Source: Thermocrispum municipale DSM 44069 (lineage in GTDB: Bacteria > Actinomycetota > Actinomycetes > Mycobacteriales > Pseudonocardiaceae). From it: DNA of 64,000 bases. The notes beneath the pieces are model-generated. The model searched no databases, was not told where the DNA came from, and saw nothing but the letters and a program-made list of their open reading frames with translations. The first letter of the stretch is position 1; each line of letters opens with the position of its first letter. Positions 27,761-36,971 of the stretch are shown here, in pieces. Location of the stretch: contig NZ_ATYT01000003.1 of the NCBI RefSeq assembly GCF_000427825.1, positions 62,001-126,000 on the forward strand. Reading direction: 5' to 3'. Position numbers and translations under genes: made by a program.

Positions 27761-28915
27761 GTGACCGAGTCGTCACCGCAGGATGACGCCCGTTCGGACG
27801 CCACCGCCGAGCGCCGGAAGGACCCTGCGGCCACCGGGCCGACCGTGGTGGTGGCCGGAGGCGGGACGGCAGGACACATCGAGCCCGCCCTCGCCGTGGC
27901 GGACGCGGTACGGCGGCTGCGGCCGGACGCGAAGGTCGTCGCACTCGGCACCCCGCGCGGCCTGGAGACCGAACTGGTTCCGGCGCGTGGCTACCAGCTG
28001 GAGCTGGTCCCGCCGGTGCCGTTGCCGCGCAAGCTGACCCTCGAGCTGCTGCGCATGCCCGCCAAGGTGCGCGACTCGGTGCGGCGGACCCGCGAGGTGC
28101 TCGAGCGGGTCGGCGCCGACGTGGTGGTGGGCTTCGGCGGCTACGTGTCGCTGTCGGCCTACCTGGGCGCCCGCGGCCGGATGCCGATCTTCGTGCACGA
28201 GGCCAACCTGCACGCCGGGTTGGCCAACAAGGTCGGGGCCCGCTTCGCCGAGCGGGTGTTCACCGCGGTGCCGGGCACCCCGTTGCCCAAGGCCGAGGTG
28301 ATCGGGATCCCGCTGCGGCAGTCGATCACCACGCTGGACCGGGCGGCGCTGCGGGCCGAGGCGCGCAAGGAGTTCGGGCTCGACCCGGACGCGCCGACGC
28401 TGCTGGTGTTCGGTGGCTCCCAGGGCGCCCAGTCGATCAACAAGGCCGTTTCCGCCGCCGCGCAGGCGTTCGCCGACGCCGGTGTCGGCGTACTGCATGC
28501 CCACGGCCCGAAGAACACGCTGGTGGTGCGCGAGTTCCCCGGCCGCCCGCCGTACGTCCCGGTGCCATATCTGGACCGGATGGACCTGGCGTATGCGGCC
28601 GCGGACGCGGTGCTGTGCCGCTCCGGTGCCATGACCGTCGCCGAGGTCTCCGCGGTCGGGTTGCCCGCGATCTTCGTTCCGTTGCCGCACGGCAACGGCG
28701 AGCAGGCGCTCAACGCCAAGCCCGCGGTCGACGCCGGGTCGGCGCTGATGATCGAGGACGCGAAGCTGACCCCGGAGTGGATCGCCGACCAGGTCATCCC
28801 GCTGATCACCGACGAAGAGCGGTTGGCGACAATGTCTGCAGCGAGCAAGGGACTCGGCCACCGGGAGGCCGACGAGGTGCTCGCGCGGATCGTTCTGGAG
28901 GCTTGCGGTGGCTGA
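27761..28915 (+). CDS. murG: UDP-GlcNAc:lipid I N-acetylglucosaminyltransferase MurG
   Basis: Peripheral membrane GT28 glycosyltransferase that converts lipid I to lipid II on the cytoplasmic face. 384 residues from a GTG at 27761 with GGAAGGTAGGA upstream. An in-frame ATG at 27728 inside ftsW would add 11 residues. Motifs: the N-terminal G-loop [30 protein letters not shown], the second G-loop [11 protein letters not shown], and the UDP-GlcNAc-binding block [13 protein letters not shown]. The N-terminal 30 residues are hydrophilic and variable. It starts 7 bp after ftsW and overlaps murC by 8 bp. Confidence 0.95.
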   Translation: MTESSPQDDARSDATAERRKDPAATGPTVVVAGGGTAGHIEPALAVADAVRRLRPDAKVVALGTPRGLETELVPARGYQLELVPPVPLPRKLTLELLRMPAKVRDSVRRTREVLERVGADVVVGFGGYVSLSAYLGARGRMPIFVHEANLHAGLANKVGARFAERVFTAVPGTPLPKAEVIGIPLRQSITTLDRAALRAEARKEFGLDPDAPTLLVFGGSQGAQSINKAVSAAAQAFADAGVGVLHAHGPKNTLVVREFPGRPPYVPVPYLDRMDLAYAAADAVLCRSGAMTVAEVSAVGLPAIFVPLPHGNGEQALNAKPAVDAGSALMIEDAKLTPEWIADQVIPLITDEERLATMSAASKGLGHREADEVLARIVLEACGG

Positions 28916-30389
28916 CGGTTCAGACGGGGTGGCACAGGCCGCTGACGGTCTCGCCGAGCGCGCACTGCCCGATGTGCTGACGCGCGCACACCTGATCGGC
29001 ATCGGCGGCGCGGGCATGAGCGGCATCGCGCGCATCCTGCTGGCTCGCGGCGCCGCGGTGTCGGGTTCGGACGCCAAGGAGTCGCGCGCGTTCCTGACGC
29101 TGCGCGCGCAGGGCGCCAGGATCGCCATCGGTCAGCGTGCCGAGAACATCGAGCAGCTGACCGAGCCGCCGACCGCGGTGATCGTGTCGACCGCGATCAA
29201 GGACAGCAACCCGGAGCTGGTCGCCGCCCGCGAGCGCGGAATCCCGGTGCTGCACCGGGCACAGGCTCTGGCGAAGCTGATGGAGGGCTACCAGGTCGCC
29301 TGCATCGCGGGCACGCACGGCAAGACCTCGACCACGTCGATGCTGACCGTCGCGCTGCAGCACTGCAGGCTGGATCCGTCGTTCGCCATCGGTGGGGACC
29401 TGAACGAGTCGGGCGCGAACGCGCACCACGGCACCGGGTCGGTGTTCGTCGCCGAGGCGGACGAGAGCGACGGCTCGTTCCTGGTCTACTCGCCACGCGT
29501 GGCGGTGGTGACCAACATCGAGCCGGATCACCTGGACCACCACGGCACGGCCGAGGCGTACTCGGCGGTGTTCGACGAGTTCGTGGACCGCATCGAGCCC
29601 GGCGGCGCGCTGATCGTGTGCGCCGACGACGAGCCCGCGGCCGAGCTGGGCCGCCGGGCCGAGTCGCGCGGCGTGCGGGTGCGCCGCTACGGCCGGTCGG
29701 CCACGGGCGAGCTGGACGCACAGGTGCTCGACTATCAGCCGAAGACCGACGACGGGGGAGTGGTCCGGGTCCGGCTGGGTGACCAGGAGCTCGACGTGAC
29801 CGTGGCCGTGCCGGGCGAGCACATGGCGTACAACTCGGTGGCCGCGCTGCTGGCGGGCGTGGAGCTGCAGGCACCGGCCGATCAGCTGGCCGAGGGGCTT
29901 GCCGCGTTCGGCGGTGTCCGCCGCCGCTTCGAGTTCAAGGGCCGCTCGCAGGACGTGCGGGTCTACGACGACTACGCACACCACCCCACCGAGGTGGCCG
30001 CGCAGCTGCGTGCGGTGCGCCAGGCCGCCGGGTCGGGCCGCGTCGTCGTGGTGTTCCAGCCACACCTGTACTCGCGGACCAGGACGTTCGCCGCGGAGTT
30101 CGCCGAGGCGCTCGGGCTGGCCGACGAGGTCGTGGTGCTGGACGTCTTCGGCGCGCGCGAGGAGCCGGAGCCCGGAGTGTCCGGCAACCTGATCGCCGAG
30201 CGGATCACCGGTGCCACGGTGCACTACGAACCCGCGTTCGACCGTGCCGCCACGCTGGCCGCGCAGCTGGTGCGGCCGGGCGACGTGCTGGTGACCATGG
30301 GGGCGGGGGACGTGACCCAGCTCGGCCCGGAGATTCTGCGTGAGCTGGACGCCCGATCGGCCACCGGGACGCCGACCACAGGGGGATGA
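28908..30389 (+). CDS. murC: UDP-N-acetylmuramate:L-alanine ligase MurC
   Basis: First Mur ligase; it adds L-alanine to UDP-MurNAc using ATP. 493 residues. The N-terminal Rossmann domain begins [16 protein letters not shown], the P-loop is [14 protein letters not shown], and the C-terminal domain has [17 protein letters not shown], all MurC-typical. The GTG start overlaps murG by 8 bp and the stop overlaps the ftsQ start by 4 bp (ATGA). About 20 polar residues precede the Rossmann fold, a common actinobacterial extension. Confidence 0.96.
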   Translation: MADGSDGVAQAADGLAERALPDVLTRAHLIGIGGAGMSGIARILLARGAAVSGSDAKESRAFLTLRAQGARIAIGQRAENIEQLTEPPTAVIVSTAIKDSNPELVAARERGIPVLHRAQALAKLMEGYQVACIAGTHGKTSTTSMLTVALQHCRLDPSFAIGGDLNESGANAHHGTGSVFVAEADESDGSFLVYSPRVAVVTNIEPDHLDHHGTAEAYSAVFDEFVDRIEPGGALIVCADDEPAAELGRRAESRGVRVRRYGRSATGELDAQVLDYQPKTDDGGVVRVRLGDQELDVTVAVPGEHMAYNSVAALLAGVELQAPADQLAEGLAAFGGVRRRFEFKGRSQDVRVYDDYAHHPTEVAAQLRAVRQAAGSGRVVVVFQPHLYSRTRTFAAEFAEALGLADEVVVLDVFGAREEPEPGVSGNLIAERITGATVHYEPAFDRAATLAAQLVRPGDVLVTMGAGDVTQLGPEILRELDARSATGTPTTGG

Positions 30390-31120
30390 CGGTGACGACC
30401 ACGCGGCAGCGAACCGGGTCCCGAACGCGGAAACCTGCCCGTAGGCGTCCCCGGCGCAGCACCGGCCAGCGCAACGCGATCGTCGTGTTGTCCGTCGTCA
30501 CCGTGGTGGCGATCGGCTACCTGCTGTTCTTCAGCTCGCTGCTGGGCGTGTCCGCGGTCGAGGTCAGCGGCCTGCACCGGGTCTCGAAGGCCTCCGTGCT
30601 GCGGTTGGCGGGGGTGACGGAAGGCGCTCCGCTGCTCCGCGTCGACACCGCGGCGGCCGAACGCCGCATCGCCGCGCTTCCGCAGGTGGCGGACGTGACG
30701 GTCGGCCGCTCGTTGCCGTCGACCATCACCATCGAGGTGGTCGAGCGCGAGCCGCTGGCGTTCGTGCGCACCGCGACCGGCACGCACCTGGTGGACCGCA
30801 CCGGCAAGGCCTTCCACCGGGTCGGCAAGAAGCCCGCCAAGCTGCCCGAGCTGAAAGTGACCAAGCCGGGACCGGACGATCCCGTGACGAAGGCGGCGAT
30901 GGCGGTGCTGGACGGCATGCCGGACAAGCTGCGCGACAAGGTCCGGGTCATCCGCGCCACCACCCCCGGTGACGTGGAGTTCACCTTGGCGGGCGGCAAG
31001 CAGGTTCAGTGGGGTGACCAGCGGCAGGGCGACCGCAAGGCACAGGTGCTCGCCGCGCTGCTGTCGCGGCCGGGCAGCGTGTACGACGTGTCCAGCCCCG
31101 AGCTACCCACGGTGCGCTAG
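30386..31120 (+). CDS. ftsQ: cell division protein FtsQ
   Basis: Single-pass divisome protein that links FtsL/DivIC to later division proteins. 244 residues: a strongly basic cytoplasmic N-terminus (about 1-28), one transmembrane helix (about 31-50, IVVLSVVTVVAIGYLLFF), then an extracytoplasmic POTRA domain (VEVSGLHRVSKASVL, PQVADVTVGRSLPSTI) and the FtsQ beta domain ending SSPELPTVR. The ATG overlaps the murC stop; a GTG two codons later is also possible. It is the last gene before a 210-bp gap with its own promoter for ftsZ. Confidence 0.93.
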   Translation: MTVTTTRQRTGSRTRKPARRRPRRSTGQRNAIVVLSVVTVVAIGYLLFFSSLLGVSAVEVSGLHRVSKASVLRLAGVTEGAPLLRVDTAAAERRIAALPQVADVTVGRSLPSTITIEVVEREPLAFVRTATGTHLVDRTGKAFHRVGKKPAKLPELKVTKPGPDDPVTKAAMAVLDGMPDKLRDKVRVIRATTPGDVEFTLAGGKQVQWGDQRQGDRKAQVLAALLSRPGSVYDVSSPELPTVR

Positions 31121-31131
31121 TCGCGGCGCGC

Positions 31132-31156
31132 GGAAATCACAGTCGGGAAATCACAG
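31132..31156. repeat. 11-bp direct repeat upstream of ftsZ
   Basis: GGAAATCACAG occurs at 31132-31142 and again at 31146-31156, a 14-bp period, about 70-90 bp upstream of the TTGACA promoter of ftsZ. It could be a regulator-binding site. No known consensus is matched. Confidence 0.45.
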
Positions 31157-31223
31157 CGGACACGCGGCGTGGCTGCTGGATTCGACGCTGCGTGATGCCT
31201 ACCGTCCAGGACGACGTCGGAAG

Positions 31224-31252
31224 TTGACATAACTCTCGACCTCATGTAGAGG
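31224..31252 (+). promoter_or_regulatory. sigma-70 type promoter of ftsZ
   Basis: A perfect -35 TTGACA at 31224-31229 and TAGAGG at 31247-31252 are spaced by 17 bp. TAGGGT at 31255-31260 is an alternative -10, but at 25-bp spacing. The predicted start is about 70 nt upstream of the ftsZ ATG. Actinomycete ftsZ genes are known to have their own promoters in this gap. Confidence 0.6.
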
Positions 31253-31330
31253 TTTAGGGTTTTCCCAGGGGTGGGGTCGCTTCCGGCGGTTTGCGAGACC
31301 GAGTGTTGGAAGACCAGGAAGGCGGACCCG

Positions 31331-32671
31331 ATGACGCCCCCGCACAACTACCTCGCGGTGATCAAGGTCGTCGGCATCGGCGGCGGCGGCGTGAACGCCG
31401 TGAACCGCATGATCGAGGTCGGCCTCAAGGGGGTCGAGTTCATCGCGGTGAACACCGACGCCCAGGCACTGCTGATGTCCGACGCCGACGTGAAACTGGA
31501 CATCGGACGGGAACTGACTCGCGGACTGGGTGCCGGTGCGGCGCCCGAGGTCGGCCAGAAGGCGGCCGAAGACCACCGCGAGGAGATCGAAGAGGTGCTC
31601 AAGGGCGCCGACATGGTGTTCGTGACCGCGGGCGAGGGCGGCGGCACCGGCACCGGCGGCGCGCCGGTGGTGGCCTCGATCGCGCGCAAGCTGGGCGCAC
31701 TGACCATCGGTGTGGTCACCCGGCCGTTCTCGTTCGAGGGCAAGCGCAGGGCCAAGCAGGCCGAGGAAGGCATCCAGGCGCTGCGCAACGAGTGCGACAC
31801 GCTGATCGTGATCCCGAACGACCGGCTGCTGCAGCTCGGCGACATCGGCGTGAGCCTGATGGACGCCTTCCGCAGCGCGGACGAGGTGCTGCTGTCCGGT
31901 GTCCAGGGCATCACCGACCTGATCACCACGCCCGGCCTGATCAACCTCGACTTCGCCGACGTCAAGAGCGTGATGTCCGGCGCGGGCAGCGCGCTGATGG
32001 GCATCGGCTCCGCGCGCGGCGAGGGCCGTGCGGTGCAGGCGGCCGAGAAGGCGATCAACTCGCCGCTGCTGGAGGCTTCGATGGACGGGGCGCACGGCGC
32101 GCTGTTGTCCATCGCGGGCGGCTCCGACCTCGGCCTGTTCGAGATCAACGAGGCGGCCACGCTGGTGCAGGAGGCCGCGCACCCGGATGCCAACATCATC
32201 TTCGGCACGATCATCGACGACTCGCTCGGTGACGAGGTGCGGGTGACGGTGATCGCGGCGGGCTTCGACTCCGGCGCACCGACCCACAAGAAGCTCGAGC
32301 CGCCGACGGTGGGGTCGCGCAACTCGACGGCGACCGCGCAGGCGGGGACGCTCGGTGGCTCGTCGGACGGCACGAGCGGGTCCACCGGCTCTGCCTCCTC
32401 GGGCGGCTCAGGCGGGTCCACCGCGTCGCCTCCGTCGCGGCCGCAGGCGTCCGGCCCGGTCGGCCGGCCGGCGTCGAACGGTCAGCAGTCGGCCCGCCCG
32501 GAGAGCGGCAGTGCGCAGCCGTCCGGAGGGCAGCGTGGTGGTCTTCCCCAGTCGCCGTCCACCCGCGGCATCGGTCAGCCGGCTGGTCGGGGAAGCTTGC
32601 CGTCCCGCGCGGTTCCGGTGACCGACACGATGGACGACGAGGTGGATGTCCCGCCGTTCATGCGTCGCTGA
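31331..32671 (+). CDS. ftsZ: cell division GTPase FtsZ
   Basis: Tubulin-like GTPase that polymerises into the Z ring. 446 residues from the ATG 31331 with GGAAGG upstream. The frame is open from 31271, but those codons lie in the promoter leader. The GTP-binding signature GGGTGTGG is at 103-110 and the T7 synergy loop has NLDFADVK. A long Gly/Ser/Thr/Pro/Gln-rich linker starts near residue 318. The conserved C-terminal peptide [12 protein letters not shown] is the docking site for SepF and FtsW in actinobacteria. The linker, about 110 residues, is long, as in other mycelial actinomycetes. Confidence 0.97.
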   Translation: MTPPHNYLAVIKVVGIGGGGVNAVNRMIEVGLKGVEFIAVNTDAQALLMSDADVKLDIGRELTRGLGAGAAPEVGQKAAEDHREEIEEVLKGADMVFVTAGEGGGTGTGGAPVVASIARKLGALTIGVVTRPFSFEGKRRAKQAEEGIQALRNECDTLIVIPNDRLLQLGDIGVSLMDAFRSADEVLLSGVQGITDLITTPGLINLDFADVKSVMSGAGSALMGIGSARGEGRAVQAAEKAINSPLLEASMDGAHGALLSIAGGSDLGLFEINEAATLVQEAAHPDANIIFGTIIDDSLGDEVRVTVIAAGFDSGAPTHKKLEPPTVGSRNSTATAQAGTLGGSSDGTSGSTGSASSGGSGGSTASPPSRPQASGPVGRPASNGQQSARPESGSAQPSGGQRGGLPQSPSTRGIGQPAGRGSLPSRAVPVTDTMDDEVDVPPFMRR

Positions 32672-32713
32672 CCGGGAGCGGGCCCGCCGCGCCTCGCGGG
32701 TTAGGCTCGCGGA

Positions 32714-33421
32714 GTGCGTATTCGCCGCGTCGTGACCACTCGGGCGGGCGGCAGTTCCGCCCCGCCGTATGACAGCTTCAACCTCGGCGACCGCGTGGGT
32801 GACGATCCCCGCGCGGTCGCGGCCAACCGCACGAGGCTGGCCACCGAACTGGGGCTCGACCCGCGCAACGTCGCCTGGATGGAGCAGGTCCACGGGCGCA
32901 CGGTGGCCGTCGTGGACGGTCCGCAGGACAGTCCGGCCGAAGCCACCGATGCGCTGGTCACCGCCAAGCCAGGCCTGGCGGTCGCTGCCCTGGTGGCCGA
33001 CTGCGTCCCGGTGCTGCTCGGTGATCCGCAGGCCGGAGTGGTGGCCGCCGTGCACGCCGGCCGGGTCGGGGCTCGAGTCGGCGTCGTGCCCGCCACGCTG
33101 CGCACGATGCTCGAACTCGGTGCCCGGCTCGAGCGGATCGAGGCGCTGCTGGGGCCGGCGATCTGCGGCGAGTGCTACGAGGTCCCCGCGGACATGGCCG
33201 AGGACGTCGACAAGCATCTGCCGGGCAGCAAGGCGACGAGCAGGCGTGGCACCCCGAGCCTCGACCTGCGCGCCGGGCTGTGGGAGCAGCTGGCGGCCGC
33301 GGGCGTCGGTCGCATCGGCGTCGACCCGCGGTGCACGATGGAGGACGAGACGTTGTTCAGTCACCGCAGGCAAGGCACGACCGGTAGGCAGGCGGCTGTG
33401 ACGTGGCTGGAGCAGGAGTGA
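32714..33421 (+). CDS. pgeF: multicopper-oxidase-fold purine nucleosidase / peptidoglycan editing factor PgeF (laccase domain)
   Basis: YfiH/DUF152 family. In E. coli the protein corrects wrong amino acids in UDP-MurNAc precursors, and other members act on purine nucleosides. 235 residues. The zinc-binding residues are visible in EQVHG, ADCVPV and VHAG. The usual HAGWRG is here HAGRVG, a common actinobacterial variant. The GTG start at 32714 has TAGGCT 6 bases upstream (32702-32707) and no Shine-Dalgarno sequence, so the transcript is probably leaderless. It lies between ftsZ and the PLP protein and overlaps the latter by 4 bp, the usual actinobacterial order. Confidence 0.88.
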   Translation: MRIRRVVTTRAGGSSAPPYDSFNLGDRVGDDPRAVAANRTRLATELGLDPRNVAWMEQVHGRTVAVVDGPQDSPAEATDALVTAKPGLAVAALVADCVPVLLGDPQAGVVAAVHAGRVGARVGVVPATLRTMLELGARLERIEALLGPAICGECYEVPADMAEDVDKHLPGSKATSRRGTPSLDLRAGLWEQLAAAGVGRIGVDPRCTMEDETLFSHRRQGTTGRQAAVTWLEQE

Positions 33422-34152
33422 CGGAGTTCTCGCAGCGGCACGCCGAACTGGAGAGCGCGCTGCAGCGCGTGCGCGAGCGCATCGCGGCCGCCGTGGCCGC
33501 CGCGGGGCGCGAGCCGGGCAGCGTCGAGCTGCTCGCGGTGACCAAGACCTTCCCGGCGAGCGACGTCGCCGCGTTGATCGACCTCGGGCTGCGCGAGTTC
33601 GGCGAGAACCGGGACCAGGAGGCCTCGGCGAAGGTCGCCGAAGTCGCCGAACTGCGGCCGGACGTGCCGGTCCGCTGGCACATGGTCGGCAGGTTGCAGC
33701 GCAACAAGGCTCGCAGTGTGGCGCGCTGGGCGAGCGTGGTGCAGTCGGTGGACTCGGTCCGCTTGGCCCAGGCGCTCGCCAAGGCCGTGGCCCGCGCGCG
33801 CTCGGAAGGTCAGCGACCCGACGAACCGATGGACGTGCAGCTTCAGGTCAGCATCGACGGTGACCCCGCACGGGGTGGCTGCCCGCTGGACGAGCTTGAT
33901 CGACTGGCCGACGAGGTCGCTCGGTCGAGTGACCTACGGTTGCGTGGCCTGATGGCGGTCGCGCCGCTCGACTGGGCACCCGAGAAGGCGTTCGCCGTGC
34001 TGCAGAAAACCCATGATCGCCTGCGTAAGGACCATCCTGAGCTGGTCGAACTGTCCGCAGGGATGAGTGGCGACCTGGAAGTGGCGGTGGCACACGGATC
34101 CACCCGGGTGCGTGTCGGAACCGCGTTGCTCGGTCACCGCGCGTTAGCGTGA
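33418..34152 (+). CDS. pyridoxal-phosphate homeostasis protein, YggS/PROSC family
   Basis: PLP-binding TIM-barrel protein that buffers free pyridoxal phosphate; no catalytic reaction is known. 244 residues from the GTG 33418, which overlaps the pgeF stop (GTGA) and has GGAGCAGGA upstream. A GTG 15 bp earlier is possible. The PLP lysine is in LLAVTKTFP. The N-asparagine block FGENRDQEA, HMVGRLQRNK and the phosphate-binding SAGMSGDLEVAVAHGSTRVR are intact. A conserved neighbour of sepF in actinobacteria and firmicutes. Confidence 0.92.
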   Translation: MTEFSQRHAELESALQRVRERIAAAVAAAGREPGSVELLAVTKTFPASDVAALIDLGLREFGENRDQEASAKVAEVAELRPDVPVRWHMVGRLQRNKARSVARWASVVQSVDSVRLAQALAKAVARARSEGQRPDEPMDVQLQVSIDGDPARGGCPLDELDRLADEVARSSDLRLRGLMAVAPLDWAPEKAFAVLQKTHDRLRKDHPELVELSAGMSGDLEVAVAHGSTRVRVGTALLGHRALA

Positions 34153-34213
34153 CAACAGTGGCCGGTGTGACCGCTGGGAGCCCGGCCGACACGGCGCGAC
34201 GGCGAGGAGTGGC

Positions 34214-34864
34214 ATGGGCACGCTGGAGAAGCTGAAGGCCTACTTCGGGATGGTCCCGGCCGACGACGAGTTGGACGACTACCGACCCGAAGATCGTTAC
34301 GACCCCGCCGACGAGGAGTACCGGCGTCAGCCGCGCGGCTACCGCGCCGCGCCGGCGCGTGAGGAGCGCTACGCCGACGACTATCCGGAGCCGCCCATGC
34401 GTCGGCCCCGCAGGCGCCCCGCGCGCCCGGTGGAGGACCTGGACGAGATGGAGATCCCGGTGCGAGGGCGGGCGCGCGCCGTGCCCGCCAACCCGCCGGT
34501 GGCTGCCGGCTCGCTGGCCGTCGACCGGGCGGCCGAGCCGGTTGCCCGTTTGCGCCAGGTCGAGCAGCCGGTGACCCGTGACCCGCTGAGCCGGATCGTC
34601 ACGCTGCACCCCACCAACTACGCCGAGGCGCGCGACGTCGGCGAGGCGTTCCGGGACGGCAACCCGGTGATCATGAACCTCACCGAGATGGACAACGCCG
34701 ACGCCAAGCGGCTGGTGGATTTCGCCGCGGGCCTGGCGTTCGCGCTGCGCGGAACCATGGACAAGGTGACCAACAAGGTGTTCCTGTTGTCGCCGCCGGA
34801 TTCCGACGTCACCGCGGAGGATCGGCAGCGTATCGCCGAGGACGGCCTGTTCCTGCGACGCTGA
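34214..34864 (+). CDS. sepF: cell division protein SepF
   Basis: Membrane-tethered FtsZ partner, the main Z-ring anchor in actinobacteria, which lack FtsA. 216 residues: an N-terminal amphipathic helix (MGTLEKLKAYFGM), a 90-residue acidic then basic disordered linker rich in Arg, Pro, Asp and Tyr, and the SepF fold from about 125 (RIVTLHPTNYAEA to the C-terminus), with MNLTEMDNADAKRLVDF. The ATG at 34214 has GAGGAGTG upstream. It follows the PLP protein by 61 bp and precedes yggT, the standard order. Confidence 0.95.
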   Translation: MGTLEKLKAYFGMVPADDELDDYRPEDRYDPADEEYRRQPRGYRAAPAREERYADDYPEPPMRRPRRRPARPVEDLDEMEIPVRGRARAVPANPPVAAGSLAVDRAAEPVARLRQVEQPVTRDPLSRIVTLHPTNYAEARDVGEAFRDGNPVIMNLTEMDNADAKRLVDFAAGLAFALRGTMDKVTNKVFLLSPPDSDVTAEDRQRIAEDGLFLRR

Positions 34865-34902
34865 CCACCTGACGCTGAGCGAACCGTCCGGGTTATGGCA
34901 GA

Positions 34903-35196
34903 GTGGAACACGTGGAGCTCGTCGGGATCATCATCTACTGGCCGCTGTTCGTGCTGTGGCTGTTGATCCTGGCCAGGCTGGTCGTGGAGCTCGTTCGGTC
35001 GTTTGCACGCGAATGGCGCCCGGCCGGTGGAGTTGCGGTAACGCTCGAGACCATCTACACAGTGACGGACCCGCCAGTACGATTGTTCCGAAGGATCATC
35101 CCGACGGTGCGAATCGGCAACGTGGGGCTGGACTTATCCATTATGGTTCTGCTGTTGGTGGTGTTCGTCCTGATGAACATCTCCTACCCCGGGTGA
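34903..35196 (+). CDS. YggT family small membrane protein
   Basis: 97 residues with two long hydrophobic segments (about 4-30 and 76-95) flanking a loop that contains TDPPVRLFRRIIPTVRIG, the YggT hallmark. YggT proteins in this position belong to the division cluster and are thought to affect membrane or division protein placement; the exact function is unknown. The start is uncertain: GTG at 34903 or, three codons later, GTG at 34912. CAGAGT lies 7 bases before the latter, hinting at a leaderless start there. DivIVA follows after 42 bp. Confidence 0.88.
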   Translation: MEHVELVGIIIYWPLFVLWLLILARLVVELVRSFAREWRPAGGVAVTLETIYTVTDPPVRLFRRIIPTVRIGNVGLDLSIMVLLLVVFVLMNISYPG

Positions 35197-35238
35197 CGGG
35201 CTCGGGTACGGCAGTCCTGGAGTGCGTGAGGTGATCAG

Positions 35239-36072
35239 ATGTCCTTGACCCCCGCTGACGTGCACAACGTCGCGTTCAGCAAACCGCCGATAGGCAAACG
35301 GGGCTACAACGAGGACGAGGTGGACGCGTTCCTCGACCTGGTGGAAACGGAGCTCGCTCGCCTGATCGAGGAGAACAACGAGCTTCGGCAGCAGGTCGAG
35401 CAGCTCGACGCCGAGCTGGAGGCGGCACGGAGCGAGGCCGCAGCGGCCGCCCAGGCCGCGCCACCCGGGCGGGACGAGCGCCGACTGACCGCGGTGCCTG
35501 CGCCGTCGCCCGCCGAGCAGACGCAGGCGACCGCAGCGGGCCTGATGGCCGACGGCAGCGAGCCGAACGTGCAGGCGGCCAAGGTGCTCGGCCTGGCGCA
35601 GGAGATGGCCGACCGGCTGACCGGTGAGGCGAAGGCCGAGTCCGACGGCATGCTGGCCGAGGCCCGCACGAAGGCCGAGCAGCTGCTGTCCGAGGCCCGG
35701 TCGAAGGCCGACGCGATGGTCAACGAGGCGCGCGGCAGGGCCGAGACGATGCTCAACGACGCGCGTACCAGGGCTGAGACGATCGAACGCCAGTCCCGCG
35801 ACAAGGCCACGGCGCTGGAGCGTGAAGCGCAGCGCAAGTACACCGAGTCGATGAACAACCTCAACGCCGAGAAGGACGTGCTCAGCAAGAAGATCGAGGA
35901 GCTGCGCACGATCGAGCGGGAGTACCGGACCAGACTGCGTGGATTCCTCGAGTCGCAACTGCGCGAACTGGACGACAGAGGCTCGGCGGCGCCCGCGTCA
36001 GCGGCGGGCAAGAGCGATCCCGGCCAAGGTGGACAGGGATACAACTTCGGGCCGCGCGCCGAAGCGGGTTAG
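35239..36072 (+). CDS. divIVA: polar growth scaffold DivIVA / Wag31
   Basis: Coiled-coil protein that binds curved membrane at cell poles and directs tip growth in actinobacteria. 277 residues. The N-terminal membrane-binding domain (1-65) has [20 protein letters not shown], with the crossed-loop Phe and Arg/Lys, and [11 protein letters not shown]. An Ala/Pro-rich linker (about 70-105) follows, then a long heptad coiled coil (about 110-245) with repeats of the type EARxKAE. The C-terminus is Gly/Ala rich. The ATG at 35239 is certain. A strong hairpin follows the gene, so the division cluster probably ends here. Confidence 0.96.
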   Translation: MSLTPADVHNVAFSKPPIGKRGYNEDEVDAFLDLVETELARLIEENNELRQQVEQLDAELEAARSEAAAAAQAAPPGRDERRLTAVPAPSPAEQTQATAAGLMADGSEPNVQAAKVLGLAQEMADRLTGEAKAESDGMLAEARTKAEQLLSEARSKADAMVNEARGRAETMLNDARTRAETIERQSRDKATALEREAQRKYTESMNNLNAEKDVLSKKIEELRTIEREYRTRLRGFLESQLRELDDRGSAAPASAAGKSDPGQGGQGYNFGPRAEAG

Positions 36073-36111
36073 CCGCGCGGGTAGCGGCCGCGTTCGTACG
36101 GCTTGAGCGAT

Positions 36112-36140
36112 GGGGACGGCGTGCGTGCCACGCCGCCCCC
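36112..36140 (+). terminator. stem-loop terminator after divIVA
   Basis: Arms 36112-36123 and 36129-36140 pair over 12 positions with a single A-C mismatch. The inner 7 bp CGGCGTG/CACGCCG are perfect, with a 5-base loop. It lies 40 bp after the divIVA stop and upstream of the next gene's start. Confidence 0.7.
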
Positions 36141-36179
36141 GTCGCGGTACCCACCGACGGTCTCGTGATGTAATTCATC

Positions 36180-36731
36180 GTGCTGTTTTTCGTCCTGATC
36201 CTGGTCCTGGCGGCGCTGGGCGCGCTGGTCGCGGCGTTGGTCACCAGCAAGGCACTGTTCGCCTGGATCTCGATCGGTTTCTCCGTCGCCGCCGCGGTGG
36301 GCCTGTTCGCCGACTGGGTCAAGCGACGCCGGGCCGAACGACGAGCGGCCGCGGAGCCCGCGGCCGACGAGGCGTCCACAGACCAGGAAGACGCCACACG
36401 ATCGAGTGATTCTGATCAGCCCGCCGATGACCAGTCGGCCGAAGCGGCGGGCACCACCGAGCAGGCCGAGTTGCCGGAGGACCTGCCCGGTGAGGAGGAG
36501 ACCGACGCGGCCGATCTGCTGATCGTCTGCGAGCTGTCCGACGAAGTCCTCGTGATCGACGAGCAACCGCGGTATCACTTGGCCACCTGCGCCTGGCTGA
36601 AGGGCAACGAGACCATTCCGATCGCCGTGTCGGAGGCACGCGAGCTCGGGTTCACCCCGTGCGCGCGCTGTGGGCCGGACGCGACGCTGGCGGAGCGGGC
36701 CCGGCGCAAACGCGTTGCGGACACGAGCTAA
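36180..36731 (+). CDS. membrane protein with C-terminal Cys/His (Ada-like) metal-binding motif
   Basis: 183 residues from a GTG at 36180; TGTAAT lies 5 bases upstream. Two transmembrane helices (about 2-22 and 25-45) are followed by basic residues (KRRRAERR), an acidic disordered linker rich in Glu, Asp, Ala and Gln (about 60-115), and a C-terminal domain. The latter holds YHLATCAW and, after ELGFT, PCARCGPD. The spacing His-x3-Cys with Pro-Cys-x2-Cys resembles the zinc site of Ada-type and DNA-entry-nuclease domains, so a bound zinc is likely. Function unknown. It sits between divIVA and the ileS T-box. The gene end overlaps the presumed ileS promoter. Confidence 0.75.
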   Translation: MLFFVLILVLAALGALVAALVTSKALFAWISIGFSVAAAVGLFADWVKRRRAERRAAAEPAADEASTDQEDATRSSDSDQPADDQSAEAAGTTEQAELPEDLPGEEETDAADLLIVCELSDEVLVIDEQPRYHLATCAWLKGNETIPIAVSEARELGFTPCARCGPDATLAERARRKRVADTS

Positions 36732-36740
36732 TCTGGATTC

Positions 36741-36971
36741 ATCGGCGACGATCCGGCCATCACCGGGGAGCTTCCGGAAGAACGGGCTGCTTGGCCTCAG
36801 TAGAACCGGACGGGTACGGCCCGTCACAGCCGTGCAATGAGGGGTCCGGGCGATCTTGGTGCCCGGGCAAGCGGGGTGGTACCGCGGAGCGCACGAGTGC
36901 GCGCCGTCCCTGCGTGACCGTAGCCGGCGATCATCGCCGGAATGCGACGCAGCGAACCGCGAGGAGCACCC
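36741..36971 (+). promoter_or_regulatory. T-box riboswitch leader of ileS (isoleucine, likely translational)
   Basis: A TAATCT -10 box (36729-36734) precedes a structured leader. The T-box proper reads TGGTACCGCGG at 36877-36887; its TGGT (36877-36880) pairs with the ACCA end of uncharged tRNA. The specifier region has ATC (Ile codon) at 36759-36761 inside GGCCATCACC, followed by GGAAGAACGG and AGTAGAACCGGACGGG as in known actinobacterial ileS T-boxes with a very short stem I. Hairpins GACGGG/CCCGTC and CCGGGC/GCCCGG are visible in between. There is no T-run before the ileS GAGGAG ribosome site, which fits control of translation rather than termination. Confidence 0.9.
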
